Source of the DNA: Uloborus plumipes
Taxonomy: Eukaryota; Arthropoda; Arachnida; Araneae; Uloboridae
Direction: 5' to 3'
DNA length: 64,000 nt
Assembly: GCA_038373865.1 (NCBI GenBank)
Contig: JAXGGA010005568.1
Coordinates: forward strand, 1-64,000
Position numbers and translations under genes: made by a program. Under the pieces are notes generated by a model that did no database searches, was not told the DNA's origin, and saw nothing but the letters and a program-made list of their open reading frames with translations. How positions within the stretch are numbered: position 1 is the stretch's first letter; the number at the start of each line of letters is the position of its first letter. Below, one piece after another: positions 54,383 to 64,000 of this stretch.

Positions 54383-56395
54383 TTTATGTGTACAAAATTG
54401 TAATATTTATCAATGTTCCAAGAAAAAAAAAGGCTGTCGTGGGACTTGCCGCCAGCTGCTGTTACTAGAGGTAATTGATAATGTTGAAAAAAAAAAAAAA
54501 TCGAATTTTTTTTTAGTTCACTCCCACCGCCACAATATCTTATAAGAATCATAGCTTCAAAAAAACTTTCCAAAAACATAACATTATTTTCATTAGTAGC
54601 ATTATCTACCAAGAAAACATTTACCTGGTTTTTTCAAGAAAAAATATCCGAACAAACACAAACTCAAACAAAAAGGAATAACAACAGAAAAAAAAAGAAA
54701 TTCAAGCCACAAAAGTGAATCCAATTAGGATGTTCCAGCAGTTGGCCGTTTAATTGGATACAACCCAGCGGCACACCTGCAATTTATGCATATAAAATTG
54801 TTCTACGAACTTTATACGCAAAACTATCGTTTGCTACAGCATTATTTTTAAAAGACACTGTGTGTTTTCCACCCAGGATATCAGTGGTAGAATCTCTGCA
54901 TTGAGGAAGAAATGCTGTAACTGGTATGCGATATTTCTGTGAGTCAATAAATGAGAACACGTAATTAGACGAGCTGCTTGGGAGTTAAGAAATCTCAGCG
55001 AGAGTGTTTCTTTTTTTTTTCTTCTCGATTAGAAAACAAGGGAGCAACTTGTTTGCAATAGTGGAGACAAGAGGAGGGTTCATGGGGTACTGGCACCCCC
55101 TGAAATCAATACGAAAACTGAAAAGTCCTTTTTTTCCCCATGCATAGTTTTTTTGTCCATTTATCTTAGAAACTTCGAATTTTAGTAGAACATACAATTT
55201 TAGGAAAATCGAATGTGAAAAGATATTTTTTATCATTTTTTTCAAAAAAAAAACGTACATTATTATTCTAAAAACAATAAAACAAATAAATAAATAAAAT
55301 GTTGCCGCATAATAAATTTATAGTGTAGTTCCTGGTAATAAGCAACTGCAAAGTCAAAGCATGGTCTGAGTCCTTTTATAAAAACGGAATGGGTTAAAAC
55401 GGGTTAAAAACCAAAACTATTATAGCTTGTGAGAGGACTATAAGTAAATTTGGATTTGAGGACATTTGTTTTTAAACTTTGTTTTCATTTCCTTCTTAAA
55501 AACTATATATTAGACCCCTCCGAAATTAAGTTCTGGCTACAACACCGCTCGTTTGTTCAGTTTGATTTTAAGGAAAAAAGAACTGTAAGGAAAAGGAAGT
55601 GTTTTTAATTTAGTTAACGTTTTACTTCTCACCAGCGGGTGACCGAGCTCCGCTCGAGGAAAACAGGTATCGAAGCTAACTCGAAGATTTAAATTTTCAA
55701 TTGTGATTTATCAAAACAATACATGCCATAAGAAAATTTGTGAAACCATTGGTGAAAAGATAACCGGTTAAAGTGCACCATTGTAAACTTTTCTTAACAA
55801 AGTTAAGAGTTTGGAAAGGGAACTATTCTATACAAAGATTAAGTTTGAAAAGTCATAGGAAATAAAATGTAATTGATAATAAAAAAAAACTACGCAATTA
55901 AAGAAATGGTGCAAAGTGAGCAGTGTAAAGATTGAAGTGTGTTGAAGTTCAATATTTTTGACAAATTTATTTAGAAAAACCAAACCTCGTGATTCCTCGT
56001 GGCCAAAAACCCCAGACCCCCAAGTTTACCGGAGTTAATTAATTCAGGGGCGATTTTCGACTTGGCAACTATTCCTCGTATTACCCCTAAACGTGTACCA
56101 GGGGACCGAGCCCGCTCGGTTAAAAAAAAAAGAGGTTTGTAAACTCGTGTTTTTTTTTAAATGCGAAGTACTTATCTACATAAACTTGAAAAGCATTTTT
56201 AAGCCTTTGGTTGCAATTACGCATTTAAAACAGCCGTAATTTGTTTTAAAAAACACAACCTTATTTAATCCATGCTCACCGTAAAATCAAACTCGATTTC
56301 ATTTCATTTGGCGCCGAAGGCGCGGGAGGGTTTCATAAAACTTGATGCAGAGTCCCTGTTCTCCAGTACGCATTTGGTTCCAGTTGGTTTTGACT
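54383..56395. other. No gene; two short hairpin-rich repeats
   Basis: GACCGAGCTCCGCTCGAGG at about 55642 and GACCGAGCCCGCTCGG at about 56103 are related palindromes. GGCCAAAAACCCCAGACCCC at about 56000 recurs at about 59047, so they belong to one repeat family, possibly Helitron-like. Otherwise AT-rich with no credible frame. Confidence 0.45.
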
Positions 56396-56695
56396 TTCAT
56401 TTCACTTCACACTCCAAGGTTCCCCCCGTACATACCACAACTCGTGGTTTAACCGGGATTGGGCCCTGAAGAGCGCTCTGTTCATTTTTGAACCAATCCC
56501 AAGGGCCTAGCAAACCCTTGGTCAGCATCCCCCCCCCCCCCGCCCCAGAGGTATCGTTTCACTTGGAGGATTTTATGACCACGAACATTTTTAACGTCCC
56601 CCAGCCACTATTAATGAAGACGGTGGATCTTTGATCGGCCCGGGACCCTCCGGTTACGAGTCCGACGACTTAATTATCGGACGACCGCGGCCCAC
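56396..56695 (-). mobile_element. tRNA-derived SINE family 1, copy 3 (diverged)
   Basis: CACTCCAAGGTTCC, GAGGTATCGTTTCACTTGGA and GACGGTGGATCTTTGATCGG match copies 1 and 2. The B box is damaged by a deletion near 56640. A C run lies at 56528-56540. No clear duplication. Confidence 0.82.
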
Positions 56696-57222
56696 ACCCA
56701 ATTCTAAATTAATTTTGATCGATATCTTTTAAATTTCAAAAACAATAACAATTCCAACGTGTTGCCAAAACTCGTTTGCCAAATACCATAAAAATTTAAA
56801 TTTACGCTGATGTGATTAAATATGAAATCCATTGTTATAATAAAACGTGGTTGCTATGAAACAGTAACAATAAGAGTAATCATAAAGAAAATGGCGAAAG
56901 AAAGCTCGTCAAACTTTCAATGAAGGCACAAAAAACGGGGGGTTTTGTGAAATCTCGCGCTTTTACAGAAAAAACGCCGATGTAGATGAACTCAAAAACC
57001 AAAACTTTATCCAAATACAAAATTTTATCAAAATCGTTAGAGCCTTTTTCGAGATCCGAAATATATATATATACAGGAATTGTTAGTTTAAAGATATTAG
57101 ATGTAATTTTGTTCCGAAACTTAATATTTTAAGAAAATTGAGTTTCGTATTTATTGCTTTTTTACCTGAAATATCTTACTAAACACTCTTGAGGAGGAAA
57201 AAAAGAATTTGAAAACTAACTG
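56696..57222. other. No feature recognised
   Basis: AT-rich; a short AT dinucleotide run at 57061-57074. Confidence 0.35.
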
Positions 57223-57345
57223 TAAGGGCCGTGCTCCACATCGACGTAAAGCAGAAAAATTGGGCAGAAGCGTAAAATTTTCCTTTTTCGGTTTCGGTCG
57301 CTTTTCGGTCGGACGCGTGCTCCACTTGGGCAGAATTTTTTTTCT
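57223..57345. mobile_element. GGGCCATGCTCCACATC MITE, copy 2
   Basis: TAAGGGCCGTGCTCCACATC and GACGTAAAGCAGAAAAATT match 42701-42850; the right end is diverged (GCGTGCTCCACTTGG). Confidence 0.7.
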
Positions 57346-57569
57346 GCGCAGAAAAAAAAGTCATCTGACGGAATAATGCTTGCATTTTCATTGGATATTT
57401 GATATTTAGATAACAAATAGGAGAAATGACACATAATAAAGCATTACTGGAATAAAATGATTGGGTGAAAGATTGGCAATAAATAACGGAGCTTTAATAG
57501 TTATTTAATTTAGTTGGCATGGAATTATCCGTCATGATAGATTTTTATGAGTCAAGTCCTGTTTTATTT

Positions 57570-58610
57570 ACTTGGCGATTTTTTATTTTCACTTTAAACG
57601 GATACATTTAGCGGAAACAAACCAAACTGGCAATAAAATTCCCATTCAGTAATTTTTGCGAATTTCGCTGAGCATTGCAATTATTTTCTATTGTTTAAAT
57701 CTTAAAAGTTGTTTTTTTTTTTCAAGAAAAAAATAGCTTTTTTTTTTGCTGTTGAAGAAGACATAATAAGCATTACAGGTGACAAAAAAGCTTCAGCGTT
57801 TAGTAGATGTTTTGGCGAAAAATACAGCAAATGCAGCATGATGACATAAAATTTGATTTGATGGTTGTGAATATATTATTTGTTGTTTTGCGTTTTTACA
57901 TTTTAATAGACATTATGATGGCTTTGGTGCTAATCTTTTTGAATAAACGCGTAGACACTGTTTCCGTACCGTTCGCAATTGTACTATATATTTTGCGAAA
58001 TGAATTTATAGCAACGCTATGTTTTCGTGGTCGTATCGAGTTCTCCAAATTGTGGCTGTTATTGTACCTAAAAAAAAAATATCAGTGCCTGCTTACCTTG
58101 CCAAGTAATTTAGACCCTCAAAACCATGAAGCATTCAAATATTTTTTGAACACGCCAACAAAAATAAAACACGCAACCCATAACTTAAATAAATTAAAAA
58201 ATTCATTAATACGTAAAATAACCTACACACTCTACTATTTATTGCTAATCTTGAAAAATTTGCTATATTTAAAAATGAAAGTGTTTATCAAAATACAAAA
58301 CATTTCACTAAAACTTTATTACACAACATTAGCTAGTTTTATTATCGCCAAGCGATCAATAACTCAGCCAAAGGTCAAATCTTTTTTTTTTTTAAAGCTC
58401 AATTAAAATAAGTAAATAGAGCGGAATTAACCATATCTTTCCAATCTCGCCAAGCAATCAATAACTCGGCAAAGCATGTCATAAATTGTAAGTTCATTAC
58501 AATATAAAGCAGCCGAAGCACAATTATTTATTTCGGATCTCGCCAAGAAACTATATTCCCGTAATCTCGCCGAGTTTTGAATGGAATAATAAAAATCTCG
58601 CAAAGAATAG
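57570..58610. repeat. Block with repeated CTCGCCAAG motifs
   Basis: CTTGGCGA near 57571 and CTCGCCAAG-like sequences near 58343, 58446, 58537, 58563 and 58592, in opposite sense, bracket the 199-codon frame. The longest shared form is CGCCAAGCRATCAATAACTC (58347, 58449). This may be an undescribed element; the termini are not clear. Confidence 0.4.
57807..58406 (+). CDS. Hypothetical 199-residue hydrophobic protein, unverified
   Basis: I do not recognise this protein. The frame from ATG 57807 stays open for 199 codons, unusual in sequence this AT-rich. Hydrophobic spans lie at about residues 18-45, 54-66 and 138-160, giving several possible membrane segments; the rest is rich in Lys, Asn, Leu and Ile. 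The last residues come from a poly-T tract, and a run of nine A sits in the middle, both signs against selection. The start context is poor, and no TATA box or splice site is evident. It lies within a block of CTCGCCAAG repeats, so it could be part of an uncharacterised element. Confidence 0.25.
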   Translation: MFWRKIQQMQHDDIKFDLMVVNILFVVLRFYILIDIMMALVLIFLNKRVDTVSVPFAIVLYILRNEFIATLCFRGRIEFSKLWLLLYLKKKYQCLLTLPSNLDPQNHEAFKYFLNTPTKIKHATHNLNKLKNSLIRKITYTLYYLLLILKNLLYLKMKVFIKIQNISLKLYYTTLASFIIAKRSITQPKVKSFFFLKLN

Positions 58611-58904
58611 GAATTGTTGACATGATTACATATTACGAAATAGTGGACTTTAAAAGCCTCAACTGAAAGCTTATTTTGAGCATTTCGCTAGTTGCTCCCC
58701 CCCCCTTTTGCTTTTTTCAATTGATTTTTTGTCATTAAGTTTTTGGTATTTTCTTACTTCTCTTTTGAATGTTTTCCAAATGCACTTTCGTTCATGCAAT
58801 GGCAACCGCCAAGGCTAGAAATGTTTACATCTCACGATGAATTTCTATTGGCTGTTGGATAAATTAAAAATCCAAAATTTTTCGGTCCTCTATTACGCCG
58901 TGAT

Positions 58905-58992
58905 TACGCCGCGTAAAAAGGAAAGTACCCGGATTTTCGGATTCTGCCTTCAATTTCGGTCGCGTTTTACGCTCATGTGGAGCAGGGCCCTA
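58905..58992. mobile_element. GGGCCATGCTCCACATC MITE, copy 3 (right half)
   Basis: AAAGTACCCGGATTTTCGG and CGGTCGCGTTTTACGCTCAT match the right half of 42701-42850 and end in GGGCCCTAA. The left half is missing. Confidence 0.7.
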
Positions 58993-59182
58993 ACTCCGAA
59001 CTTTTCGACCGTAGCGCTTCAAAACCGACGCCAATCGATTCTCCGTGGCCAAAAACCCCAGACCCCAAAGTTTACCGGAGTTTATTTATTCTGGGGCAAA
59101 TTTTCGACATTACAAACATCTCTCGTATTATAGTATAGGATTCTTAGAAATTAACTGAGCAAATATTTAATGCCACTTAAAG

Positions 59183-59906
59183 TAGGGATGCACCGATGAT
59201 AAGCAAATTAGCCGATTACCGATTAATCGGTTGTTGATAATCGGCTGAACCGATTAATGATAAGAATGATTGTTTTTCGACAACCAATTTTACCATCAGT
59301 GTTTTTTCCATCTTATGAAATTCCAAGTTTAGAAATAGTAAGTAATTTATTTCTGAGAGAAGATTTTTTTTCCATTTTCCTAGTTTTCACAAAATAATTT
59401 CAATATTTTATCAAATTTCTTAGAACCAATTTTCATATTATTGTCAATAATATTATTAACACATTGTTAGTTATGTTAATTGGACATAAAATTAAAAAAA
59501 AAAAAGGGGGGGGGGGAAGGGGAGTCTGTGGTGAGCACTTCAATTTAGGAGTACTTTTAATTCATATTTTTAATAATTAGTAGCAATTTAATTCAATACT
59601 TTTATTCTTTGAAAATTAGAGGTTATCTAAAAGCACTGTGCTAAGGAGAAAACGATCGCCACATGAAAAATGTTGCAACATTGTCTATGTATATTTATTC
59701 AAAGTAGGAGAATTAATTAAAAAAAACTTGATCTCAACTGTGAGGATTATTATTACTGTTAATAAAATTATTTATCATAGTTTCTTAGTGAAAGTATACT
59801 TTAAAGAATAAAATTTGAAAAAAAGAAATTGGCCGATTAATCGGCCCAATTTTGCCGATCATTAATAACCGGCAAAGTGGCCGATTAATCGGTGCATCCC
59901 TTCCTA
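59183..59906. mobile_element. hAT-like MITE with GGGATGCACCGAT ends
   Basis: TAGGGATGCACCGAT and ATCGGTGCATCCCT are inverted, the right end having four extra bases. ACTTAAAG is duplicated exactly (59175-59182, 59907-59914). CCGATTAATCGG palindromes occur repeatedly near both ends. Noncoding; a related fragment (GGATTATTCGGTCCATCC) is near 60540. Confidence 0.88.
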
Positions 59907-59914
59907 ACTTAAAG

Positions 59915-60847
59915 TGCTTTTTATGCAAACAAAGCCATACACACACACACATACAAAAAAAGCAAACAAAAATAAACATTCAAAAAAAAACTACAAACGA
60001 ACACGCACACAAACCCATGCCGCCTGTAGCAGTTCGGTGATTGCAAAATAGCATTAATTTTGAGTCTTAAAATGTCAAAATTCAAGGACAACGTTTGCAC
60101 GGTACGGTCAAAAGTTACACCAGGAAAGACCATACCGACAAAAGGTTTATTAACACTAGGAATACGTAATATTTTATAAATCCATCAACTCATGAAATAA
60201 TATAAAATCAACTCTTGAGCATAAAAGCTAAAGGATAAATAATCACGTTAAAAAAGCGCAAACCTGCGCCAGCGAGAGATACTGCAGACACGTGTTTCGG
60301 CGGTAGCAAGGACCGCACGTTTCATGCAATGAAAAAGAAAGTGAGCTTATGGATGTACCAGACATAAAATCTTTTGGCATTGAAAAACGGCAGTTCCTTA
60401 GTGTAGCACCCTCGAACACGTCGTATCTGCAGTTAGCCTGCGGCATTTAGTGCCTTGTTGAAACGTCTGCTATTATATATCCTTCACAATCAACTTTAAA
60501 AATATCTAGGCCGGATAGGCCGGATTACCGAGATAGTTAACGGATTATTCGGTCCATCCTTACAAAAACATGCAAATCGGGAAAATATAAACAAAATACA
60601 AATAATACTAGCCTTAACGTGCATTAAAAATCTAAAAAAGACTATTTCTCGCAAAATTGCCAACTTGTAAATTAAAACAAAAGATTGATTAGCAAGATAA
60701 AGTAACACTGACAATTGGCATCTGGGCTCGACATATGACCCCCAAGGGACCCACAAGGGTTAAAATGTCAAAAACCAAGACAATATTGCCGCTCAAAGTT
60801 ACCAGGAATGACCATACCAAAAAAGTTTATTTAAACAGAATACTCAT
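59915..60847. other. No gene; CA microsatellite at 59939-59951
   Basis: A worn relative of the hAT MITE ends lies at 60508-60560. Minus-strand frames at 60243-60446 and 60496-60756 have no recognised motif. Confidence 0.4.
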
Positions 60848-61289
60848 TATCTACTTATATTAAAAACTGAGTATCTTTCTCACTATCTTTCTTTCTAACT
60901 ATCTTTCTTTCTAACTATCTTTCTATCTTTCTATGTCACGCTTCTTTCTCCTGAACGCCAATGAACTGAAAGTCGAACCAGGTACCGATAGATAGGTAAT
61001 TTTTCAAGCTTCTTTAGTTTCAATTGATATAATTATACGATTTTAATTAGCGAAGATATCAATTAATAAGTAGTCAAATTTAAAGCGATTAAGCCTAATA
61101 AATGATTAAATATGAAATCCATTCTTGCAAACCGTCGTTGCTATGAAACGGTGATAACAATGATAATGAGAATTTTGAATGAAGGCTTAACTAAATCAAA
61201 CACGAAACTCATAAGCGGACCACTTACGTAGAATTTTTATCGCTAGCTACTGGTAATATTTTGAAACATTTATTTGTTGAAGAGCCATC
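60848..61289 (+). mobile_element. Possible Helitron-like 5' end, first of two direct copies
   Basis: TCTACTTATATTAAAAACTG starts at about 60849 and again at about 61289, each preceded by A or CA. This TC-led AT-rich start resembles Helitron/Helentron 5' termini. The first copy continues into a CTTTCTTTCTAACTAT microsatellite (60880-60935). Its 3' end was not identified. Confidence 0.45.
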
Positions 61290-61560
61290 TACTTATATTA
61301 AAAACTGAGTATCTATGTCTGCTTTTTTTCTTTGAGCGACCTGAACTTACTGAAACTTTCCTCACCATCTTGAAGGCGTGAAGCATCTCAATAATTCGAA
61401 TGATTTTTTTATATAGGAAAAAAGTAAAGGCGTGAAGCGCCTGTAAGCGAGCCGCCTTGGCGGGGAGTAGTTTCTTTAAATTTTTTTCTCACTACTTTCA
61501 GGGCACGAAGTGCCCGTGCAACGCCGGGCCACGTGCGTGGTATGTCTTGAAATCGAATGA
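61289..61560 (+). mobile_element. Possible Helitron-like copy with GC-rich hairpins
   Basis: It starts with the same sequence as the previous feature. GGCGTGAAGCGCC (61431-61443) and GGGCACGAAGTGCCC (61501-61515) are perfect small hairpins, followed by GTGCAACGCCGGGCC, a sequence often found before Helitron-like 3' ends. No CTAG terminus follows directly. Confidence 0.4.
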
Positions 61561-62968
61561 ACATTAAATTATATCAAATAATATAATTTCAGAATGAGGT
61601 AAAAGTTAGAGAGGGGGGACGTTATGCATCAGCATGCCGCAGGAAGCTAATCTAGCTGCCCTGGCAGCTAGTTATGTTAATCCTTCAACTCATGTTGTTG
61701 CTGCTACAACGACCTTATAAATTAAGAACAAAACGAGAATAAGCAGTGCGGGCACAATGAGGACGCTATCTCACACTTCGCCTACAAGATACTTCCTAAA
61801 AAACCGAGAACTTGGAAATGCAAACAATTGTTCCGCACGAAAAGAGAAATGTCGACGAAGACTGAAACGAAAGTAAAATTTTATCGGACAGTTATCAAAC
61901 TTGACTTAACTCCATTCGCCCGAGAGGGCACCTATCCAATCATATACATCGTTCGAAACTAAACCTGTTCGCTGAACAAATATTGCATATGACTCAGGGC
62001 GGGGAAAAAATAATCAATTTACGTTGCATCTTTTGTGGTTTTACATTTTTATTTAATGTGCAATTGAAAATCTTTTTTTTTTTTTCTTTTAGTATTGAAA
62101 ATTTTCTTTATGATATACTTTTCTGACGTCATGTAAAGAGGACAACTGATCAAGTTTCTCATATCCTGCTTATGTTTCACGAGAGGATATGAAAAGAAAG
62201 AAAAAGATTCGAGTTTTATTTAGGATGAAAAGGGATTGTTAGAGGGCGGAAAGGCCTTTCAATTACGTTATATACTTTATGTAAGTAGAACATTAGTTCT
62301 ATTCTAAAAGAACAAAAATCGATTTGCGAACTTCTTGATAAGATTTTGATCTTTTAGTTAAAAAGATACCATCGAATGAATTCGTGAACTTTTAACAACA
62401 AAAACATCTGCATTTTTCGGTTTGATTAAAAAAAAAATAATAACAATAATAAAAATAATTAATTATGTTTTATAAAAAAATGCACGAATAAGGGTGAACT
62501 GTTTCTAGTTTTACTACTATCTAACACCAAGACTTTCACCGTACTTCGAAATTACTACGTCTCGACGAGAGCATTTTTTTTAATGAAGAAAAACTTAAAG
62601 TTGGTAAGCAAGACTACACCCAAAAGAAGAGGAACAAAACTACCATAAAACAGACAAAGGAAAAAAAAAAGCGTAAAAAACATGCCTTTTTTGTTGAGCA
62701 ACAGAAAAAACTAAATAAACAAATTGAATGCTCTCATTGAATTTTTATTATGTAAATGTTTGATAATGTTATTTTCTTATTGCTTCCGATTTTTAAGGTG
62801 TGTTCTCAAGAGCTAAATTTTTCAGTTTTTCCAAATTTGGAAAAAAAGTTTTTGATTTTGCTAAAGGAAAAGATATTCTTGATAATTTGAATAAAGAAGG
62901 CTCTCTCTTTATTCTCTTCATCAGAAAAACAAAGGAAAAATTTTCTTATCTTAAAAGATTTTCAATCA
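61561..62968. other. No feature recognised
   Basis: AT-rich. A frame at 62800-63051 (83 codons) follows a pyrimidine-rich TTTTTAAG that could be a splice acceptor, but it runs into the TA MITE and has no motif. Confidence 0.4.
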
Positions 62969-63117
62969 ATGACAGTGTTTTCTGTCAGCTTATGAAAAAC
63001 GAGCTAGAGAAAACGTCACAGCCTACTTGGCGAATTAGAGGGGATCGTTGACTGCTTGTGAGCTCTTATTGGCTTCGTCCGTAGTGACGTTCAGTGTGAA
63101 GTTAAGTTGCATTCTAG
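62969..63117 (-). mobile_element. TA MITE family 2, copy 4 (one end diverged)
   Basis: On the minus strand it begins CTAGAATGCAACTTAAC after TA (63118-63119) and contains CCAATAAGAGCTCACAAGCA and GCCAAGTAGGCTGTGACG. The far end near 62969 has diverged. Confidence 0.8.
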
Positions 63118-63120
63118 TAT

Positions 63121-63216
63121 AGGAAGCCATTCACAGCATAACAACACATTCAAGCAAAGAAAGGAAAAGAGAGAGAGAAAGTACATCCATGATCGAGCCG
63201 GGATTCGGACCCGGGA
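63121..63216 (-). mobile_element. tRNA-derived SINE family 2, copy 4 (fragment)
   Basis: On the minus strand GGGTCCGAATCCCGGCTCGA (B box region, about 63193-63212), then TGGATGTACTTTCTCTCTCT and ATGTGTTGTTATGCTGTGAA, match copies 2 and 3. Both the tRNA head's A box and the 3' half are missing. Confidence 0.78.
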
Positions 63217-63382
63217 CAACACTCATCCCATTGTTTTTCTCCCGAAATGTAGTTCAACGCAGCTCCTTTTCTTGAAAATATTTTTTGAAATATCGATTGG
63301 AGATGTCTGTCTCTTCTGGAGAATGAAAAATATTATTTTGTCTGTGTGTTTAATTGTAAATCTCAAAAACAGGCAAGAAGTA

Positions 63383-63677
63383 CACTGCAAAACACGGAAT
63401 GTTGTTTTTACAGTATAATACTGGCAGTCGAGGTTCCAATTTAAAACTGTAAAATGCACCGTAATAAACTGTAAAACTAGCAATTTTACAGTTTCTTATT
63501 GTAAATTTAGCAATTTTAAAGTTCATTGCCGTATAATTTAGCTGTATTATACTGTAAAAACAACAGTATAATACTGGCAGCAGAGGTTCCAGTTTATAAC
63601 TGTTAAATGCACGGTAATAAATTGTAAAAGTAGTAATATTACAGTTTATTACTGTAAAATTAGCAATTTTTAGTTTA
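63383..63677. mobile_element. Palindromic CACTG MITE, copy 8 (cut by a Helitron)
   Basis: CACTGCAAAACACGG after TA (63381-63382), then the usual TTTACAGTTTMTTAYTG motifs. It stops at 63677 where Helitron sequence begins, so its right end is presumably beyond the window. Confidence 0.82.
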
Positions 63678-64000
63678 TCTATATATATAAAAATGAATGT
63701 TGGTAAAGGTGTATATATGTGTGTTCCCTAAGATCTCAGAAACTACCCGGGAGATTTGCCTGAAATTTTCACCGTTTGTTTCTTTTGGTACTGGGAAGGT
63801 TTAGAGACCAGTTTCAACAAAATCCGATGAGTAGTTATTTTTTTATCTCAATTTTAGACCTGATTCTGTCTCTGTAATTTCAATTTAAAACGCCATTTTC
63901 GAAGGCTTTCATCAATCCAATCGAGTATTTAGTGTATCAACTCAACTCTCTGGCAGATAGTTGGAATTGCTTGCTACCGTAAATTTGGCGATCTTTTGAA
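63678..64000 (+). mobile_element. Helitron 5' part, running off the window
   Basis: TCTATATATATAAAAATGAA starts directly after an A within the CACTG MITE, as expected for Helitron insertion between A and T. It resembles the start at 16656. GAAACTACCCGGGAGATTTG follows. The 3' end is outside the window. Confidence 0.72.

Noticed and set aside
53934..54612. Two minus-strand frames of 139 and 216 codons encoding 16-residue repeats
   Set aside because: They are produced by a 48-bp minisatellite whose unit is a multiple of three; both frames are equally open and neither has a start or splice context.
62800..63051. 83-codon frame following a splice-acceptor-like tract
   Set aside because: Its last third is the TA MITE, and no donor or conserved residues support an exon.

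Overview
The window looks like AT-rich, gene-poor nuclear DNA from an arthropod, most likely a spider or another arachnid. The reasons are the low GC with long homopolymers, tRNA-headed SINEs, a Ty3/gypsy pol, relic non-LTR retrotransposon ORF2 of a kind common in spiders, Tc1/mariner transposases and a host exon ending at a canonical GT splice donor. The species cannot be named from the sequence. No prokaryotic signature (operons, ribosome binding sites, CRISPR arrays, rRNA or tRNA genes) was seen.

Only one host gene is well supported: a coding exon on the minus strand at about 7884-8611 for a two-pass membrane protein with a glycosylatable Ser/Thr/Pro-rich N-terminus. Its later exons are not recognisable here. 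A 199-codon frame at 57807-58406 is longer than chance easily explains but has no recognised homology.

Almost everything else is transposable elements and their nests. 2-2932: 3' half of a Ty3/gypsy element (RT thumb, RNase H, integrase, 3' LTR) with one internal stop, followed at 2950-3841 by a deleted mariner-like element. 4778-7103: a hAT-like element carrying a piggyBac-like MITE, then a palindromic CACTG MITE carrying a SINE. 9741-14989: pogo-like, CACTG, SINE and piggyBac-like insertions. 15459-18434: a long-inverted-repeat element holding a Helitron, which holds a PIF/Harbinger-like MITE, which holds a TA MITE. 18896-20119: a Tc1 element with an intact transposase. 20783-26630: tandem arrays and three hAT-like elements. 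27573-33926: pogo-like, CCC-type, piggyBac-like and SINE copies plus a near-perfect 75-bp hairpin. 35423-37662: a hAT-like element split by a second element rich in a GTGCGTACC motif. 38000-46194: relic non-LTR ORF2 fragments, a CATCGG-rich MITE, a 167-bp triplication and more CACTG MITEs. 48644-51170: a roughly 290-bp tandem array interrupted by a 1.3-kb hAT element that itself carries a 175-bp hAT MITE. 52441-53719: a dead mariner with perfect ends. 53989-54382: a 48-bp minisatellite. 56396-64000: SINE, hAT and Helitron ends.

The most informative signal is structural. Target-site duplications and in-window empty paralogous sites let many insertions be placed exactly and ordered in time. I did not find evidence for a new enzymatic or defence system. 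The best candidates for something undescribed are the MITE families (CACTG palindromic, CATCGG-rich CCC, GTGCGTACC-rich TAGGGTGAG), which I describe but cannot match to a database.
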